Positions 33,753 to 41,899 of a stretch of DNA of 64,000 bases are shown here, piece by piece. The notes under the pieces were generated by a model. That model was not told where the DNA came from. It was given only the letters and a program-made list of their open reading frames with translations, and searched no databases. The first letter of the stretch is position 1, and each line of letters opens with the position of its first letter. Source of the stretch: Oryzobacter telluris. GTDB taxonomy: Bacteria; Actinomycetota; Actinomycetes; Actinomycetales; Dermatophilaceae. The position numbers and the translations under genes are program-made. Location of the stretch: positions 310,001 through 374,000 of the forward strand of contig NZ_CP170723.1 of NCBI RefSeq assembly GCF_043099285.1, written 5' to 3'.

Positions 33753-34519
33753 CGCGTGTCCTTTCGGTGGTGGTGGGGCATGGTGCTGTCGAGGGAGACG
33801 TGGAGCTGGTAGCGGTCGCCGCGGTAGTGGCTGACGGCCCGCTCGAGGGGGCGGCCCTGTGAGCTGCCCTGGCGGTCGAAGGCCATGACGGGCGAACCCA
33901 CCGCGACCTGGAGGTGGCGGGCGAGGCGCTCCTCGGCGACCTCGGCCCAGACCGTCTGCTCGGCGGTGTCGACGGCGACGCCGTACACCTCCGAGAAGAT
34001 CGTGTAGAGCGACCCCGTGAGGTCGTGGCGGTCGAGGTCGGGCAGCAGTTCGGCTGCGTACCAACCGGACTCGAACGCCATCGGCTCGCCGCCGGCCAGG
34101 CGGACGCGCTCGAGGCGCCACGCGCGGCGGCCGGGCCCGAGCCCGAGGAAGCGGGCGACATCGGCCGGGGGTTCGGCGGCGTCGGCGCGCACGACGCGGG
34201 TGGAGGGCTCCAGGCCGCGGCGGCGCATGTCCTCCGTGAAGGAGGCGAGGTGCAGGTGCGACTCCACGCGCGGGCGGGCGACGAAGGTGCCCTTGCCCTG
34301 GGCCCGGCGCAGCAGCCCCTCGGCGATGAGGGTCTCGATGGCGCGGCGGACCGTCGCGCGGGAGACGGCGTAGGTCTCCATCAGCTCGCGCTCGGAGGGG
34401 ATGGCGGTGTCGGGCTCGAGCTCGGTGGCGCACATCGCGGCGAGCACGTCGCGCAGCTGCGCGTGCTTCGGGCGGGCTCCGTCGGTGATGCGACGGGCGG
34501 CGACGGCGGTGTCGGCCAC
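33749..34519 (-). CDS. GntR/HutC-family regulator of GlcNAc metabolism (DasR/NagR-like)
   Basis: A 256-residue regulator. The winged helix is at about residues 15-80 (KHAQLRDVLAAMCATELEPDTAIPSERELMETYAVSRATVRRAIETLIAEGLLRRAQGKGTFV). The UTRA effector domain follows (HLASFTEDMRRRGLEPSTRVV, then AVSHYRGDRYQLHVSL). HutC-type regulators of this build bind GlcN-6-P or GlcNAc-6-P. Being first in the operon with EIIC and nagA and facing a 9-bp inverted repeat supports that role. The start is GTG at 34519; other in-frame starts cannot be excluded. Confidence 0.9.
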
Positions 34520-34552
34520 GGGGTGGAGAACCTCTCGACGGGGGTGGTCCCA

Positions 34553-34578
34553 ACTGGTACGGTCCAGTGCGTACCAGT
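34553..34578. promoter_or_regulatory. inverted-repeat operator in the GlcNAc PTS divergent region
   Basis: ACTGGTACG, 8 bases (GTCCAGTG), CGTACCAGT: perfect 9-bp arms. The ACTGGT...ACCAGT outer bases match the known DasR/NagR-type sites (ACTGGTCTAGACCAGT class), with a wider spacer. It lies 33 bases upstream of the GntR-type gene and 117 bases upstream of the EIIB gene, so one bound dimer could control both operons. Confidence 0.7.
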
Positions 34579-34695
34579 GGAGAGGATGCACCCCCGCGAC
34601 GCCGCTGTCAACCACGGGCACTGGCACCGCGGACGCCCCTCGGCCACACTCGTCATCCCGACCAACAGCCCGGACCGTCCCGGAAGGACATCGAC

Positions 34696-34929
34696 ATGAG
34701 CAGCAAGGCAGAGCAGATCCTCGCGGGCCTCGGAGGCGCCGACAACATCATCGAGATCGAGCCGTGCATCACCCGGCTGCGCACCGAGGTCAAGGACGCG
34801 TCGAAGGTCGACGAGGCCGCGCTCAAGGCCGCGGGGGCGCACGGCGTCATCGCGAGCGGGACGGTCGTGCAGGTCGTCGTGGGTCCCGAGGCCGACAACA
34901 TCGCCGAGGACATCGAGGACCTGATGTGA
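34696..34929 (+). CDS. PTS glucose/GlcNAc-type EIIB protein
   Basis: A 77-residue phosphocarrier. The phosphorylated cysteine is C24 in IEIEPCITRLRTEV, the glucose-family EIIB signature, followed by DEAALKAAGAHGV and VVQVVVGPEADNIAEDI. It passes phosphate from EIIA to sugar bound by the EIIC encoded divergently. GGAAGGAC upstream is the ribosome-binding site. Confidence 0.95.
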   Translation: MSSKAEQILAGLGGADNIIEIEPCITRLRTEVKDASKVDEAALKAAGAHGVIASGTVVQVVVGPEADNIAEDIEDLM

Positions 34930-35384
34930 GCGAGGTCCTCGCTCCCGTCTCGGGCCGGGTCCGCCCGCTGTCCGAGGCGCCCGACGCCGTGTTCGCCGCC
35001 GAGATGGTGGGGGCCGGGGTCGCGATCGACCCCGATGGCGCGCGGTCCGAGGCGGTCTCGCCGGTGGCCGGGACGCTCGTCAAGCTGCACCCGCACGCCT
35101 ACGTCGTGGTGACCGACGACGGCACGGGCGTGCTCGTGCACCTCGGCATCGACACCGTGAAGCTCGCCGGCGACGGCTTCGAGCTGCTCGTCGAGGAGAA
35201 GTCGCGGGTGGAGGCCGGCCAGGCCGTGACGCGGTGGGACCCCACCGACGTCGCGGGCCGCGACCTCAGCCCGATGGTCATGCTCTGCGTGCTCGACACC
35301 AAGCCCGGCGCCGTGACGAGCGAGCTGCTCGGCGAGAGCGTGACCGCGGGGCAGGCGCTGTTCAGCTGGCCGGCGGGGGCGTGA
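34926..35384 (+). CDS. PTS glucose-type EIIA protein
   Basis: A 152-residue beta-barrel phosphocarrier that takes phosphate from HPr. The active histidine is H72 in GVLVHLGIDTVKL, supported by H57 in KLHPHAYVV, 15 residues earlier as in E. coli EIIA-Glc. The N-terminus VLAPVSGRVRPLSEAPDAVFA is typical. The GTG start overlaps the EIIB stop (GTGA) and its own stop overlaps the next gene the same way, so EIIB, EIIA and the HAD gene are one operon. Confidence 0.95.
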   Translation: MSEVLAPVSGRVRPLSEAPDAVFAAEMVGAGVAIDPDGARSEAVSPVAGTLVKLHPHAYVVVTDDGTGVLVHLGIDTVKLAGDGFELLVEEKSRVEAGQAVTRWDPTDVAGRDLSPMVMLCVLDTKPGAVTSELLGESVTAGQALFSWPAGA

Positions 35385-36034
35385 CGGCGCTGCGCGTCTC
35401 GGCGCTGCTGCTCGACCTCGACGGCACGCTGGTCGACTCGGAGTCGATCCACCGCGAGGGCTTCGCCAGGTGGTTCACCGCGCGCGGCTGGGAGTACACC
35501 GACGACGTCGCGGCCCTGTTCATCGGGCGGCGGGCGGATGACGTGTTCGCCACGGTCGACGGGCCGTGGCGCGGCCTCAACCCGCAGGTCCTCTTCGCCG
35601 AGGCCGTGGCCGCGATGCCGGACGACCGCCTGCCCGATCCCGTGCCCGGCGCGCTCGAGGTGCTCGACCTCGCCTCGGCTCGTGGCATCCCGGTGGCGCT
35701 GGTGACCAGTGCCAACACGGCCTGGGCGACCAAGGCCCTCGACCAGCTGGGTGGTCTCGGGCGCTTCGACGCCGCGGTGACGCGCGACGACATCGAGCTC
35801 GGCAAGCCCGACCCCGCCTGCTACCGCAGGGGCTGCGAGCTGCTGGGTGTCGACCCGGCGGGGGCGCTCGCCTGCGAGGACGCCCCCAACGGGGTGCTTG
35901 CCGCGGTGGGGGCTGGCGTGGGGTCGGTCGTCGGCATCACGACGACGTTCGCCGGGGTGCACCTCGAGGCCGCCGGGGCCACCTCGACCGCCCCCGACCT
36001 CACCCATCTCGCCGCCCAGCTCCACCACCCCTGA
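35381..36034 (+). CDS. HAD-family phosphatase, beta-phosphoglucomutase-like
   Basis: A 217-residue haloacid-dehalogenase hydrolase. Motif I is LLLDLDGTLVDSES (residues 8-21, nucleophile and acid/base Asp), motif II the threonine/serine in VALVTSAN, and motifs III-IV K in LGKPDPACY and ED in ACEDAPNG. It resembles the sugar-phosphate phosphatase / beta-phosphoglucomutase subfamily. Its GTGA overlap with the EIIA gene suggests it hydrolyses a sugar phosphate formed by this PTS, perhaps to relieve accumulation. Confidence 0.9.
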   Translation: MTALRVSALLLDLDGTLVDSESIHREGFARWFTARGWEYTDDVAALFIGRRADDVFATVDGPWRGLNPQVLFAEAVAAMPDDRLPDPVPGALEVLDLASARGIPVALVTSANTAWATKALDQLGGLGRFDAAVTRDDIELGKPDPACYRRGCELLGVDPAGALACEDAPNGVLAAVGAGVGSVVGITTTFAGVHLEAAGATSTAPDLTHLAAQLHHP

Positions 36035-36084
36035 CCCCGCCGCGCCCCCTCCATCGGCGCCTCCCGCACCCACTCCATCGGGGC

Positions 36085-36130
36085 CTACCGCCTGGTACGT
36101 GGGGCGATCACCCCACCTACCAGGCGGTAG
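36085..36130. repeat. palindrome D, 46 bp
   Basis: 20-bp arms with one mismatch (CTACCGCCTGGTACGTGGGG) around a 6-base loop CGATCA. It lies between the convergent HAD and MFS genes. Confidence 0.9.
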
Positions 36131-36178
36131 GTCGCGCCAGAGCCCGCGCCGCGACCCCATCGACGCCCCCCGGACGCG

Positions 36179-36224
36179 CTACGGGGCAGTAAGTGTCGTG
36201 ATCACGACACCTACTGCCCCGTAG
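36179..36224. repeat. palindrome E, 46 bp
   Basis: Arms meet without a loop at TGATCA. Each half is 23 bp, with one mismatched pair (CTACGGGGCAGTAAGTGTC against its complement). It can be extended by two further pairs on each side. It starts 94 bases after palindrome D, with which it shares length and the outer CTAC/GTAG but not the inner sequence. Confidence 0.9.
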
Positions 36225-36249
36225 CGAGCGCCGGAGGGTGCTCCGTGGG

Positions 36250-37905
36250 TCAGTGCGGGGCGACGGCGGGGGCCTCCTGCGCCTCGCTGGTCGCAGCACC
36301 ACGCTCGGTGTAGCTCGAGCTCTTGCGCAGCTCGACGTGGGGGAGGAACAGCATGATGAGGAAGCCGAACACCATCACCGAGGCGCCGACGAGGAACACG
36401 TTGTCCATCGCCTGCGAGAACCCGACGAGGAAGGGCTTCGCGAGCCGCTCGTCGAGGGTGTTGAGGAACGAGCTGTCCTGCAGCACACCGCCGGTCGCGC
36501 CGCCACTGGACTGCATCTGCTGGGCGAACGCCGCGTTGGCGGGGTCCTTGAGCGCGGCCTGGAACTCGGGAGTCGGGACGGCCGCACGGACCGCGGTCGC
36601 GATCTTGTCGGACGCCGTGGAGAACAGGATCGACAGGAACACGGCGGTGCCGAGCGTGCCGCCGACCTGGCGGGTGAACGTCGCGGTCGAGGTGGCGACA
36701 CCGATCTGCTGCGGCGGCACCGCGTTCTGCACGGCGAGGGTCAGCGGCTGGAAGTTGAAGCCCAGCCCCAGGCCGAACGCGACCATGACGATCATCGTCT
36801 GCCACAGCGGGGTGTCGAACTCGACGTAGTGGAAGACGAACAGCGACACCGTGAGCAGCGCCGAGCCGATGATCGGGAAGATCCGGTAGCGACCCGTGCG
36901 GCTGATGATCTGCCCGGACACGATCGAGCCGGCCATGATGCCGAGCGTCATCGGGAGCAGGAGCAGGCCGGCCTCGGTGGGCGTCGCGCCCTTGACGATC
37001 TGGAGGTACAGCGGGAGGGCGGCCAGGCCACCGAACATCGCGACACCGATGAGGATCGACGCGGCCGACGAGACGCCGACGGTGCGGTTGCGGAACATCG
37101 ACAACGGCAGGATCGCCTCGTCGCCCATCCGCGCCTCCTGGACGAAGAACGCGATGGCCGCGACGATGCCGATGGCGTAGCAGACGATGGCGTTGGTCGA
37201 GCCCCAGCCCCACTCGCGGCCCTGCTCGGCGACGAGCAGCAGCGGCACGAGGGCGGCCGACAGGAGGGCGGCGCCCAGCCAGTCGATGCGGTGGTCGAGG
37301 CGCTGGTGGCGCAGGTGGAGGGTCTTCGACACGACCGCGAGGGCGAGGATGCCGAGGGGGACGTTGACGAGGAAGACCCAGCGCCAGCCGGTGACGCCGA
37401 GGATGGTGTCGGCGCCGGCGAGGAAGCCGCCGACGACCGGGCCGAGCACCGAGGAGGTGCCGAAGACGGCGAGGAAGTAGCCCTGGTACTTGGCGCGCTC
37501 ACGCGGCGGCACGATGTCGCCGACGATCGCCAGCGCCAGGGAGAACAGGCCACCGGCGCCGAGGCCCTGCACCGCGCGGTACACGGCGAGGGTCCCCATC
37601 GAGGTGGCGAAGGTGCACAGCACCGACCCGAGGACGAAGACGCTGATCGCCGTGATGAACAGCTTCTTGCGGCCGTAGATGTCGCCGAGCTTGCCGTAGA
37701 GCGGCGTGACGATGGTGGAGGTGATGAGGTACGCGGTCGTCGCCCACGCCTGGTGCTCGAGGCCCTTGAGGTCGTCGGCGATGGTGCGGATGGAGGTCGC
37801 GACGATCGTCTGGTCGAGCGCGGCGAGGAACATCCCCGTCATCAGCCCGAGCAGGATCGTGACGATCTGGCGGTGGGTCAGTGGTTGTTCGGTGGTGGCG
37901 GTCAT
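36250..37905 (-). CDS. DHA2-family (EmrB/QacA) MFS multidrug exporter
   Basis: A 551-residue drug:H+ antiporter with about fourteen hydrophobic segments. LDQTIVATSIRTIADDL in helix 1 and GKLGDIYGRKKLF (motif A) are DHA2 signatures; GLGFNFQPLTLAVQNAVPPQQIGVATSTATFTRQVGGTLGTAVF is typical of the second half. It lies 3 bases downstream of a MarR-type regulator in the same operon, the standard layout for a repressor-controlled exporter. Confidence 0.93.
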   Translation of the reverse strand: MTATTEQPLTHRQIVTILLGLMTGMFLAALDQTIVATSIRTIADDLKGLEHQAWATTAYLITSTIVTPLYGKLGDIYGRKKLFITAISVFVLGSVLCTFATSMGTLAVYRAVQGLGAGGLFSLALAIVGDIVPPRERAKYQGYFLAVFGTSSVLGPVVGGFLAGADTILGVTGWRWVFLVNVPLGILALAVVSKTLHLRHQRLDHRIDWLGAALLSAALVPLLLVAEQGREWGWGSTNAIVCYAIGIVAAIAFFVQEARMGDEAILPLSMFRNRTVGVSSAASILIGVAMFGGLAALPLYLQIVKGATPTEAGLLLLPMTLGIMAGSIVSGQIISRTGRYRIFPIIGSALLTVSLFVFHYVEFDTPLWQTMIVMVAFGLGLGFNFQPLTLAVQNAVPPQQIGVATSTATFTRQVGGTLGTAVFLSILFSTASDKIATAVRAAVPTPEFQAALKDPANAAFAQQMQSSGGATGGVLQDSSFLNTLDERLAKPFLVGFSQAMDNVFLVGASVMVFGFLIMLFLPHVELRKSSSYTERGAATSEAQEAPAVAPH

Positions 37906-37908
37906 CGC

Positions 37909-38385
37909 TCAGGTCCTTCGGGTGATGTCGGCGAGGGAGGCCTCGAGGTTCGAGGCGAAGTGGCGCAGGTGCGTGGAGAAGGTGGCGACGTCGTCGTCGT
38001 CCCAGTCGGCGAGGAGTCCGCGGATCCACTCGTCGCGGTTGTCGCGGATGGCGACGAGGAGGCCTTCGCCCTCGGCGGTGAGGGTGAGGGCCTGGGCGCG
38101 GCCGTCATCGGGGTCGGGTCCGCGGGTGACGAAGCCGAGGTCGACGAGGGTGCTGACCTGGCGGCTCACGGTGGAGACGTCGGAGTGCAGGACCTCGGCG
38201 AGGGCGGAGACGCGCAGGGGGCCGGTCTTGAGGTTGAACAGCAGCGGGTAGGCCATCGGGTCGACCTGGGGGTGCTGGCGCGGAGCGTGCTGGCGCACGA
38301 CGTGGAGCAGCTTGACGACCCGGATGAGGTCGTCGCCGAGGGCCAGGGTCGGCATCGCCGCCCGGGTCTCCACGGTGTCTGGCAT
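37909..38385 (-). CDS. MarR-family transcriptional regulator
   Basis: A 158-residue winged-helix regulator: QVDPMAYPLLFNLKTGPLRVSALAEVLHSDVSTVSRQVSTLVDLGFVTRGPDPDDGRAQALTLTAEG covers the DNA-binding helices and the wing with the conserved DxR (DPDDGRA). GGAGGACCTC before the ATG is a strong ribosome-binding site. A 21-bp palindrome overlaps its -10 box, so autorepression is likely, with the exporter gene downstream in the same transcript being induced by a ligand. Confidence 0.93.
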   Translation of the reverse strand: MPDTVETRAAMPTLALGDDLIRVVKLLHVVRQHAPRQHPQVDPMAYPLLFNLKTGPLRVSALAEVLHSDVSTVSRQVSTLVDLGFVTRGPDPDDGRAQALTLTAEGEGLLVAIRDNRDEWIRGLLADWDDDDVATFSTHLRHFASNLEASLADITRRT

Positions 38386-38399
38386 GAGGTCCTCCGTAC

Positions 38400-38420
38400 A
38401 GTTGCTTGCAGCATGCAACT
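38400..38420 (-). promoter_or_regulatory. 21-bp MarR operator overlapping the -10 box
   Basis: AGTTGC T TGC A GCA T GCAACT, symmetric apart from the central base and one pair. The -10 box TATAGT (minus strand, 38418-38423) overlaps its edge, 33 bases upstream of the MarR gene. Size and place match a MarR autoregulatory site. Confidence 0.75.
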
Positions 38421-38488
38421 ATAGGACCGCAGCGCGGCATTCCCGAAATCGGTGACGGAACCCTCGACAGCCGGCGCCCGGCCCGGCC

Positions 38489-38965
38489 TCAGACGGAGCG
38501 CGCGTGCAGGTGCTGGAGGAGGTGGGCGGAGAACCGCTGCCCCATGAGGGCGACGACCCCCTTCATCCCGGCGGTGACCGCCGGGCGCAGCAGGCCGGGG
38601 AAGGGCAGTTCGACGGTGATGGCGAGCGAGGTCTCCAGGTGGGTGTTCTCGCCGCGGGGGGTCAGCCGGTACCAGCCCTCGACGCCCGCCGTCTCGCGCG
38701 CGCCCGGCGCCGGGTCGTGGACGAAGTCGATGCGGTGCGGCTCGTCGAACGTCATCCGCTCGCGGAAGGTGAACGAGAAGCTCGTGCCCATCACCGGGAC
38801 CTTGGTCATCTCCCAGACCCAGTGGTCCTCGCCCTCGGGGCGCACCCGCTGGAGGAAGGGGGTCAGCCGGGCGAGGAGCGCGGGGTCGGTGAGGGCGGTC
38901 CACACCTCGTCGACCCCGGCGGTGACGGTGGCCGCCGACCGGTTCGAGGTGGTGAAGGTGTTCAC
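38489..38965 (-). CDS. SRPBCC (START/polyketide-cyclase-like) family protein
   Basis: A 158-residue helix-grip protein: the N-terminal strand TFTTSNRSAATVTAGVDEVWTALTDPALLARLTPFLQRV, then FTFRERMTFDEPHRIDFVHDP and WYRLTPRGENTHLETSLAITVELPFPGLL, ending in a long helix (TAGMKGVVALMGQRFSAHLLQHL). The fold has a hydrophobic ligand cavity; the ligand is unknown. The start overlaps the stop of the upstream maleylpyruvate isomerase-type gene by 4 bases, so they form an operon. Confidence 0.87.
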   Translation of the reverse strand: MNTFTTSNRSAATVTAGVDEVWTALTDPALLARLTPFLQRVRPEGEDHWVWEMTKVPVMGTSFSFTFRERMTFDEPHRIDFVHDPAPGARETAGVEGWYRLTPRGENTHLETSLAITVELPFPGLLRPAVTAGMKGVVALMGQRFSAHLLQHLHARSV

Positions 38966-39810
38966 GGGGTCAGGGCCATCGAGGTGAGGACGCGGCGCGC
39001 CACCTCCTCGTCGCCCTGGACGACGACGTGGAGGTCCTCGGGGGCCCGGCGGCCGCCGAGGAGGCGGCCGGCGACCTGGGTCGACATCGTCAGCGACGTG
39101 GTGACGACGTCGGGGTGCTCGTCGGCGTCGCCGGTGAAGAGCGGGATGCCCAGCGCCTTGCCGTCGCGCTCCTCGACCCGCACGCCGGCGCGGCCGACCG
39201 TGGGTCCGGTGAGCTCGACGACCACCGCGTTGCCCGGGGGGACCTCGGCGTCGCGGGCGACCATGCGGGGCAGGGCGTCGAAGAGGAAGGTCATGGCGAG
39301 GGAGGCCGCGGCGGTGTCGAGGCCGCCGGGTCGGCCGAGTGCCTCGCGCAGGTCCTGCTCGTGGACCCAGACGTCGAAGGACCGGATGCGGAGCAGCGCG
39401 GGGAAGGTGGTCGGGCCGAAGGGGCCGGCGACCGTGCGGGTCGTCCAGTCGTCGTCGGCGGCGAACACGGCCAGGCGCTCCTCGAGGCGCTCCTCGAGCT
39501 CGTCGAGCACCTCCTCCAGCGACCGCCCGCGCCGGGCCTCGACGAACTTCTCCATCAGGGCGCCGAAGTCGTGCCGCACGTGGGGGTGGCCGCTGACGTC
39601 GAGGTCGGGGGTCGGGTCGCCCGCCGAGAGGGCCTCGGCGCCGGCGACGTGGGCCACCTGGTCGAGGACGGTCCAGCCGGGGCAGTCGGTGGGGAGGTCG
39701 GCGTCGCCGGGCCGCGTGGTGCGTCCGAGGTCGATGACGTTGCGCACCGTGCGGGCCCAGGCGTCGACGAGGCCCGCCGGGTCGGTGGGGGCCGGGGGGT
39801 GCACGGGCAT
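38962..39810 (-). CDS. maleylpyruvate isomerase family mycothiol-dependent enzyme
   Basis: A 282-residue protein of the DinB-like four-helix fold. The N-terminal domain has DLGRTTRPGDADLPTDCPGWTVLDQVAHVAGAEAL, with the metal-binding histidine in VAHVAG, followed by RSFDVWVHEQDLREALGRPGG with the paired histidine region. The C-terminus has an SCP2/MDMPI-type domain. Family members use mycothiol, the actinobacterial thiol, in isomerase or transferase reactions. The start at 39810 is 6 bases after a TACTGT box, divergent from the CopD-CtaG gene. Confidence 0.88.
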   Translation of the reverse strand: MPVHPPAPTDPAGLVDAWARTVRNVIDLGRTTRPGDADLPTDCPGWTVLDQVAHVAGAEALSAGDPTPDLDVSGHPHVRHDFGALMEKFVEARRGRSLEEVLDELEERLEERLAVFAADDDWTTRTVAGPFGPTTFPALLRIRSFDVWVHEQDLREALGRPGGLDTAAASLAMTFLFDALPRMVARDAEVPPGNAVVVELTGPTVGRAGVRVEERDGKALGIPLFTGDADEHPDVVTTSLTMSTQVAGRLLGGRRAPEDLHVVVQGDEEVARRVLTSMALTP

Positions 39811-39816
39811 GCCGAA

Positions 39817-39830
39817 ACAGTACCTACGCT
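39817..39830. promoter_or_regulatory. back-to-back leaderless promoters
   Basis: On the minus strand TACTGT (39817-39822) is 6 bases before the ATG at 39810. On the plus strand TACGCT (39825-39830) is 7 bases before the ATG at 39838. The two -10 boxes are only 2 bases apart, so the promoters must share the same stretch and probably exclude each other. Confidence 0.55.
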
Positions 39831-39837
39831 GGTGGGC

Positions 39838-41814
39838 ATGGCCACCCGCGAGCACCCGACGCTGGCGCGCCCGCTCGGGCTCGCGCTCGGCGCGGGCCTG
39901 GTCGCCGCCGTCGTGGCGGCCCTGATGACGGGGGCGGTGGCCCCGCTCGACCTCGCCGACCCGGGTCCGCTGGTGCGCTGGGGGCTGCCGCTGGTGTCCA
40001 CGGTGGCCACGCTGGCGTCGAGCGCGACGGTGGGCCTGCTGGGGCTCGCGGCGTTCCTCGTGCCCGAGCGGACCACCACCGACCGCCGCACCACGGCCGC
40101 GCGGTACGCCGCCCGGGTCGCGTCCCTGTGGGCGGCCGCCGCCCTCCTCGAGGTCGTGCTCACCTTCGCCTCGCTGGCCGGGACCCCGCTGACCAGCCCC
40201 GACCTCCCCGGCCAGCTCATCGCCTTCGTCTGGACGCTCGAGACCACGCGGGTCCTGCTCATCAGCGGGCTCGTCGCCGTCGTCGTCGCCGTGGTGTCGG
40301 CCTTCACCACCCGGCGCGCGCCGATGGCGTGGCTGGCCGCGGCCACGCTGGCGGCGGTCGTCATCCTCGCCCTCACGGGTCACGCGGCGGGGTCGTCGAG
40401 CCACGAGGACGCGGTCAACTCGTTGGGGGTCCACCTCGTCGGGGTCGTGGTGTGGGTCGGTGGTCTGCTCGCGCTGGTCGCGATGCGGCGTGGGCTCGGT
40501 GAGGACCTCGGCGCCACGGTCGCGCGGTACTCCACGGTCGCGCTGTGGTGCTTCGTGCTCGTCACGGTCACCGGGGTGCAGCAGGCGTGGATCCGCCTCG
40601 GGTCGCTGGGCGCGGTGGCCACGTCGTACGGCGCGATCGTCGCCCTGAAGACCTTGGCGCTGGTGGTGCTCGGGGTTCTGGGCTGGCTGAACCGGCGCTC
40701 CATCGCCACCCGGCTGGCCGCCGACCCCGGGGACGGTCGGGCGTTCGCGCGCCTGGCCGTCGCCGAGCTCGCGGTGATGGGCGTGGCCACCGGGCTGGCC
40801 TCGGTCCTGGCCCGCAGCATCCCGCCGGTGCCCGACGCCCCGCCCGCGCCGAGCCGCATCCTCGAGCTCACCGGCTTCCCCGACCCCGGCCCGATGTCGG
40901 CCGCCGACTGGCTCACGTCGTGGCGCCCCGACTGGCTGCTGCTGGCGGTCGCCGGGGTGGCCGTGGGGTCGTACGGGGCCGGGGTGGTGCGCCTGTCGCG
41001 GCGCGGCGACCACTGGCCGGTGGGCCGCACCATCTGCTGGGTGCTGGGCTGGGCGCTCTTCGTGTGGGCGACGTCGGGGGCACCGGGCATCTGGGGGCGC
41101 GTGCTGTTCAGCGTGCACATGGTGATGCACATGGCGGTGGCGATGATCGTGCCGCTGCTCCTCGTGCCCGGGGCGCCGGTGACCCTGGCGCTGCGGGCGC
41201 TGCGCGCACGGACCGACCGCACGTGGGGGCCGCGCGAGGTGCTGCTCCAGGTCGTGCACGCGCGGGCGATGCAGGTGTTCGCGAACCCGGTCGTAGCGGC
41301 CTCGATGTTCTTCTTCAGCCTCGCGATCTTCTACTGGACCGGGCTGTTCGAGCTCTCGCTGACGACCCACACGGGCCACCTGCTGATGCTCGCCCACTTC
41401 CTCCTCACGGGGTACCTGTTCACCTGGGTGCTCATCGGCATCGACCCAGGGGTGCAGCGCTGGTCGCCCCTGATGCTGCTCGTCATCCTCTTCGTGACGA
41501 TCTCGTTCCACGCGTTCTTCGGGGTGTCGCTCACCGGGTCAGAGCAGCTGCTGGCGCCCGACTTCTTCGCCCAGCTGAACCTGCCGTGGGGTCCGCTGCC
41601 GCTGGCCGACCAGCACCGCGCCGGGGAGATCGCGTGGGGGATCGGCGAGGCGCCCACGCTGGTGCTCGCCGTCATCGTGGCGGTGCAGTGGTTCCGGCGC
41701 GATGCCGCCGAGACCCGCCGCCTCGACCGGCAGGCCGACCGCGACGGCGACGCCGAGCTCAAGGCGTACAACGACCACCTGCGCCGCCTGCGCGAGGGCT
41801 CCGACTCCCACTGA
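39838..41814 (+). CDS. CopD-type copper-resistance / CtaG-type cytochrome oxidase assembly fusion protein
   Basis: A 658-residue membrane protein with about fourteen to sixteen hydrophobic segments. The first half (to about 340) is a CopD domain: LTGHAAGSSSHEDAVNSLGVHLVGVVVWVGGLLALV holds conserved histidines, then ALWCFVLVTVTGV. The second half is a caa3_CtaG domain: LFSVHMVMHMAVAMIVPLLLVPGAPVTLALRAL, HTGHLLMLAHFLLTGYLFTWVLIGIDP and ISFHAFFGVSL, with histidines able to bind copper. It probably imports copper and delivers it to cytochrome c oxidase. The fusion is common in actinobacteria. Confidence 0.9.
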   Translation: MATREHPTLARPLGLALGAGLVAAVVAALMTGAVAPLDLADPGPLVRWGLPLVSTVATLASSATVGLLGLAAFLVPERTTTDRRTTAARYAARVASLWAAAALLEVVLTFASLAGTPLTSPDLPGQLIAFVWTLETTRVLLISGLVAVVVAVVSAFTTRRAPMAWLAAATLAAVVILALTGHAAGSSSHEDAVNSLGVHLVGVVVWVGGLLALVAMRRGLGEDLGATVARYSTVALWCFVLVTVTGVQQAWIRLGSLGAVATSYGAIVALKTLALVVLGVLGWLNRRSIATRLAADPGDGRAFARLAVAELAVMGVATGLASVLARSIPPVPDAPPAPSRILELTGFPDPGPMSAADWLTSWRPDWLLLAVAGVAVGSYGAGVVRLSRRGDHWPVGRTICWVLGWALFVWATSGAPGIWGRVLFSVHMVMHMAVAMIVPLLLVPGAPVTLALRALRARTDRTWGPREVLLQVVHARAMQVFANPVVAASMFFFSLAIFYWTGLFELSLTTHTGHLLMLAHFLLTGYLFTWVLIGIDPGVQRWSPLMLLVILFVTISFHAFFGVSLTGSEQLLAPDFFAQLNLPWGPLPLADQHRAGEIAWGIGEAPTLVLAVIVAVQWFRRDAAETRRLDRQADRDGDAELKAYNDHLRRLREGSDSH

Positions 41815-41829
41815 CCCCCTCTTTCGCTC

Positions 41830-41873
41830 TTGAGTGCGGAAGTGGTTGCCCTGACCACCGTTTCCGCACTCAC
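41830..41873. repeat. 44-bp palindrome, family A copy 7
   Basis: Left arm TTGAGTGCGGAAGTGGTTGCC. The right arm is altered inside (CTGACCACCGTTTCCGCACTCAC). It lies in the 85-base tandem gap between the CopD-CtaG and nitrilase genes. Confidence 0.9.
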
Positions 41874-41899
41874 GGCCGGGCGTGGGGGAGGATGGCGGC

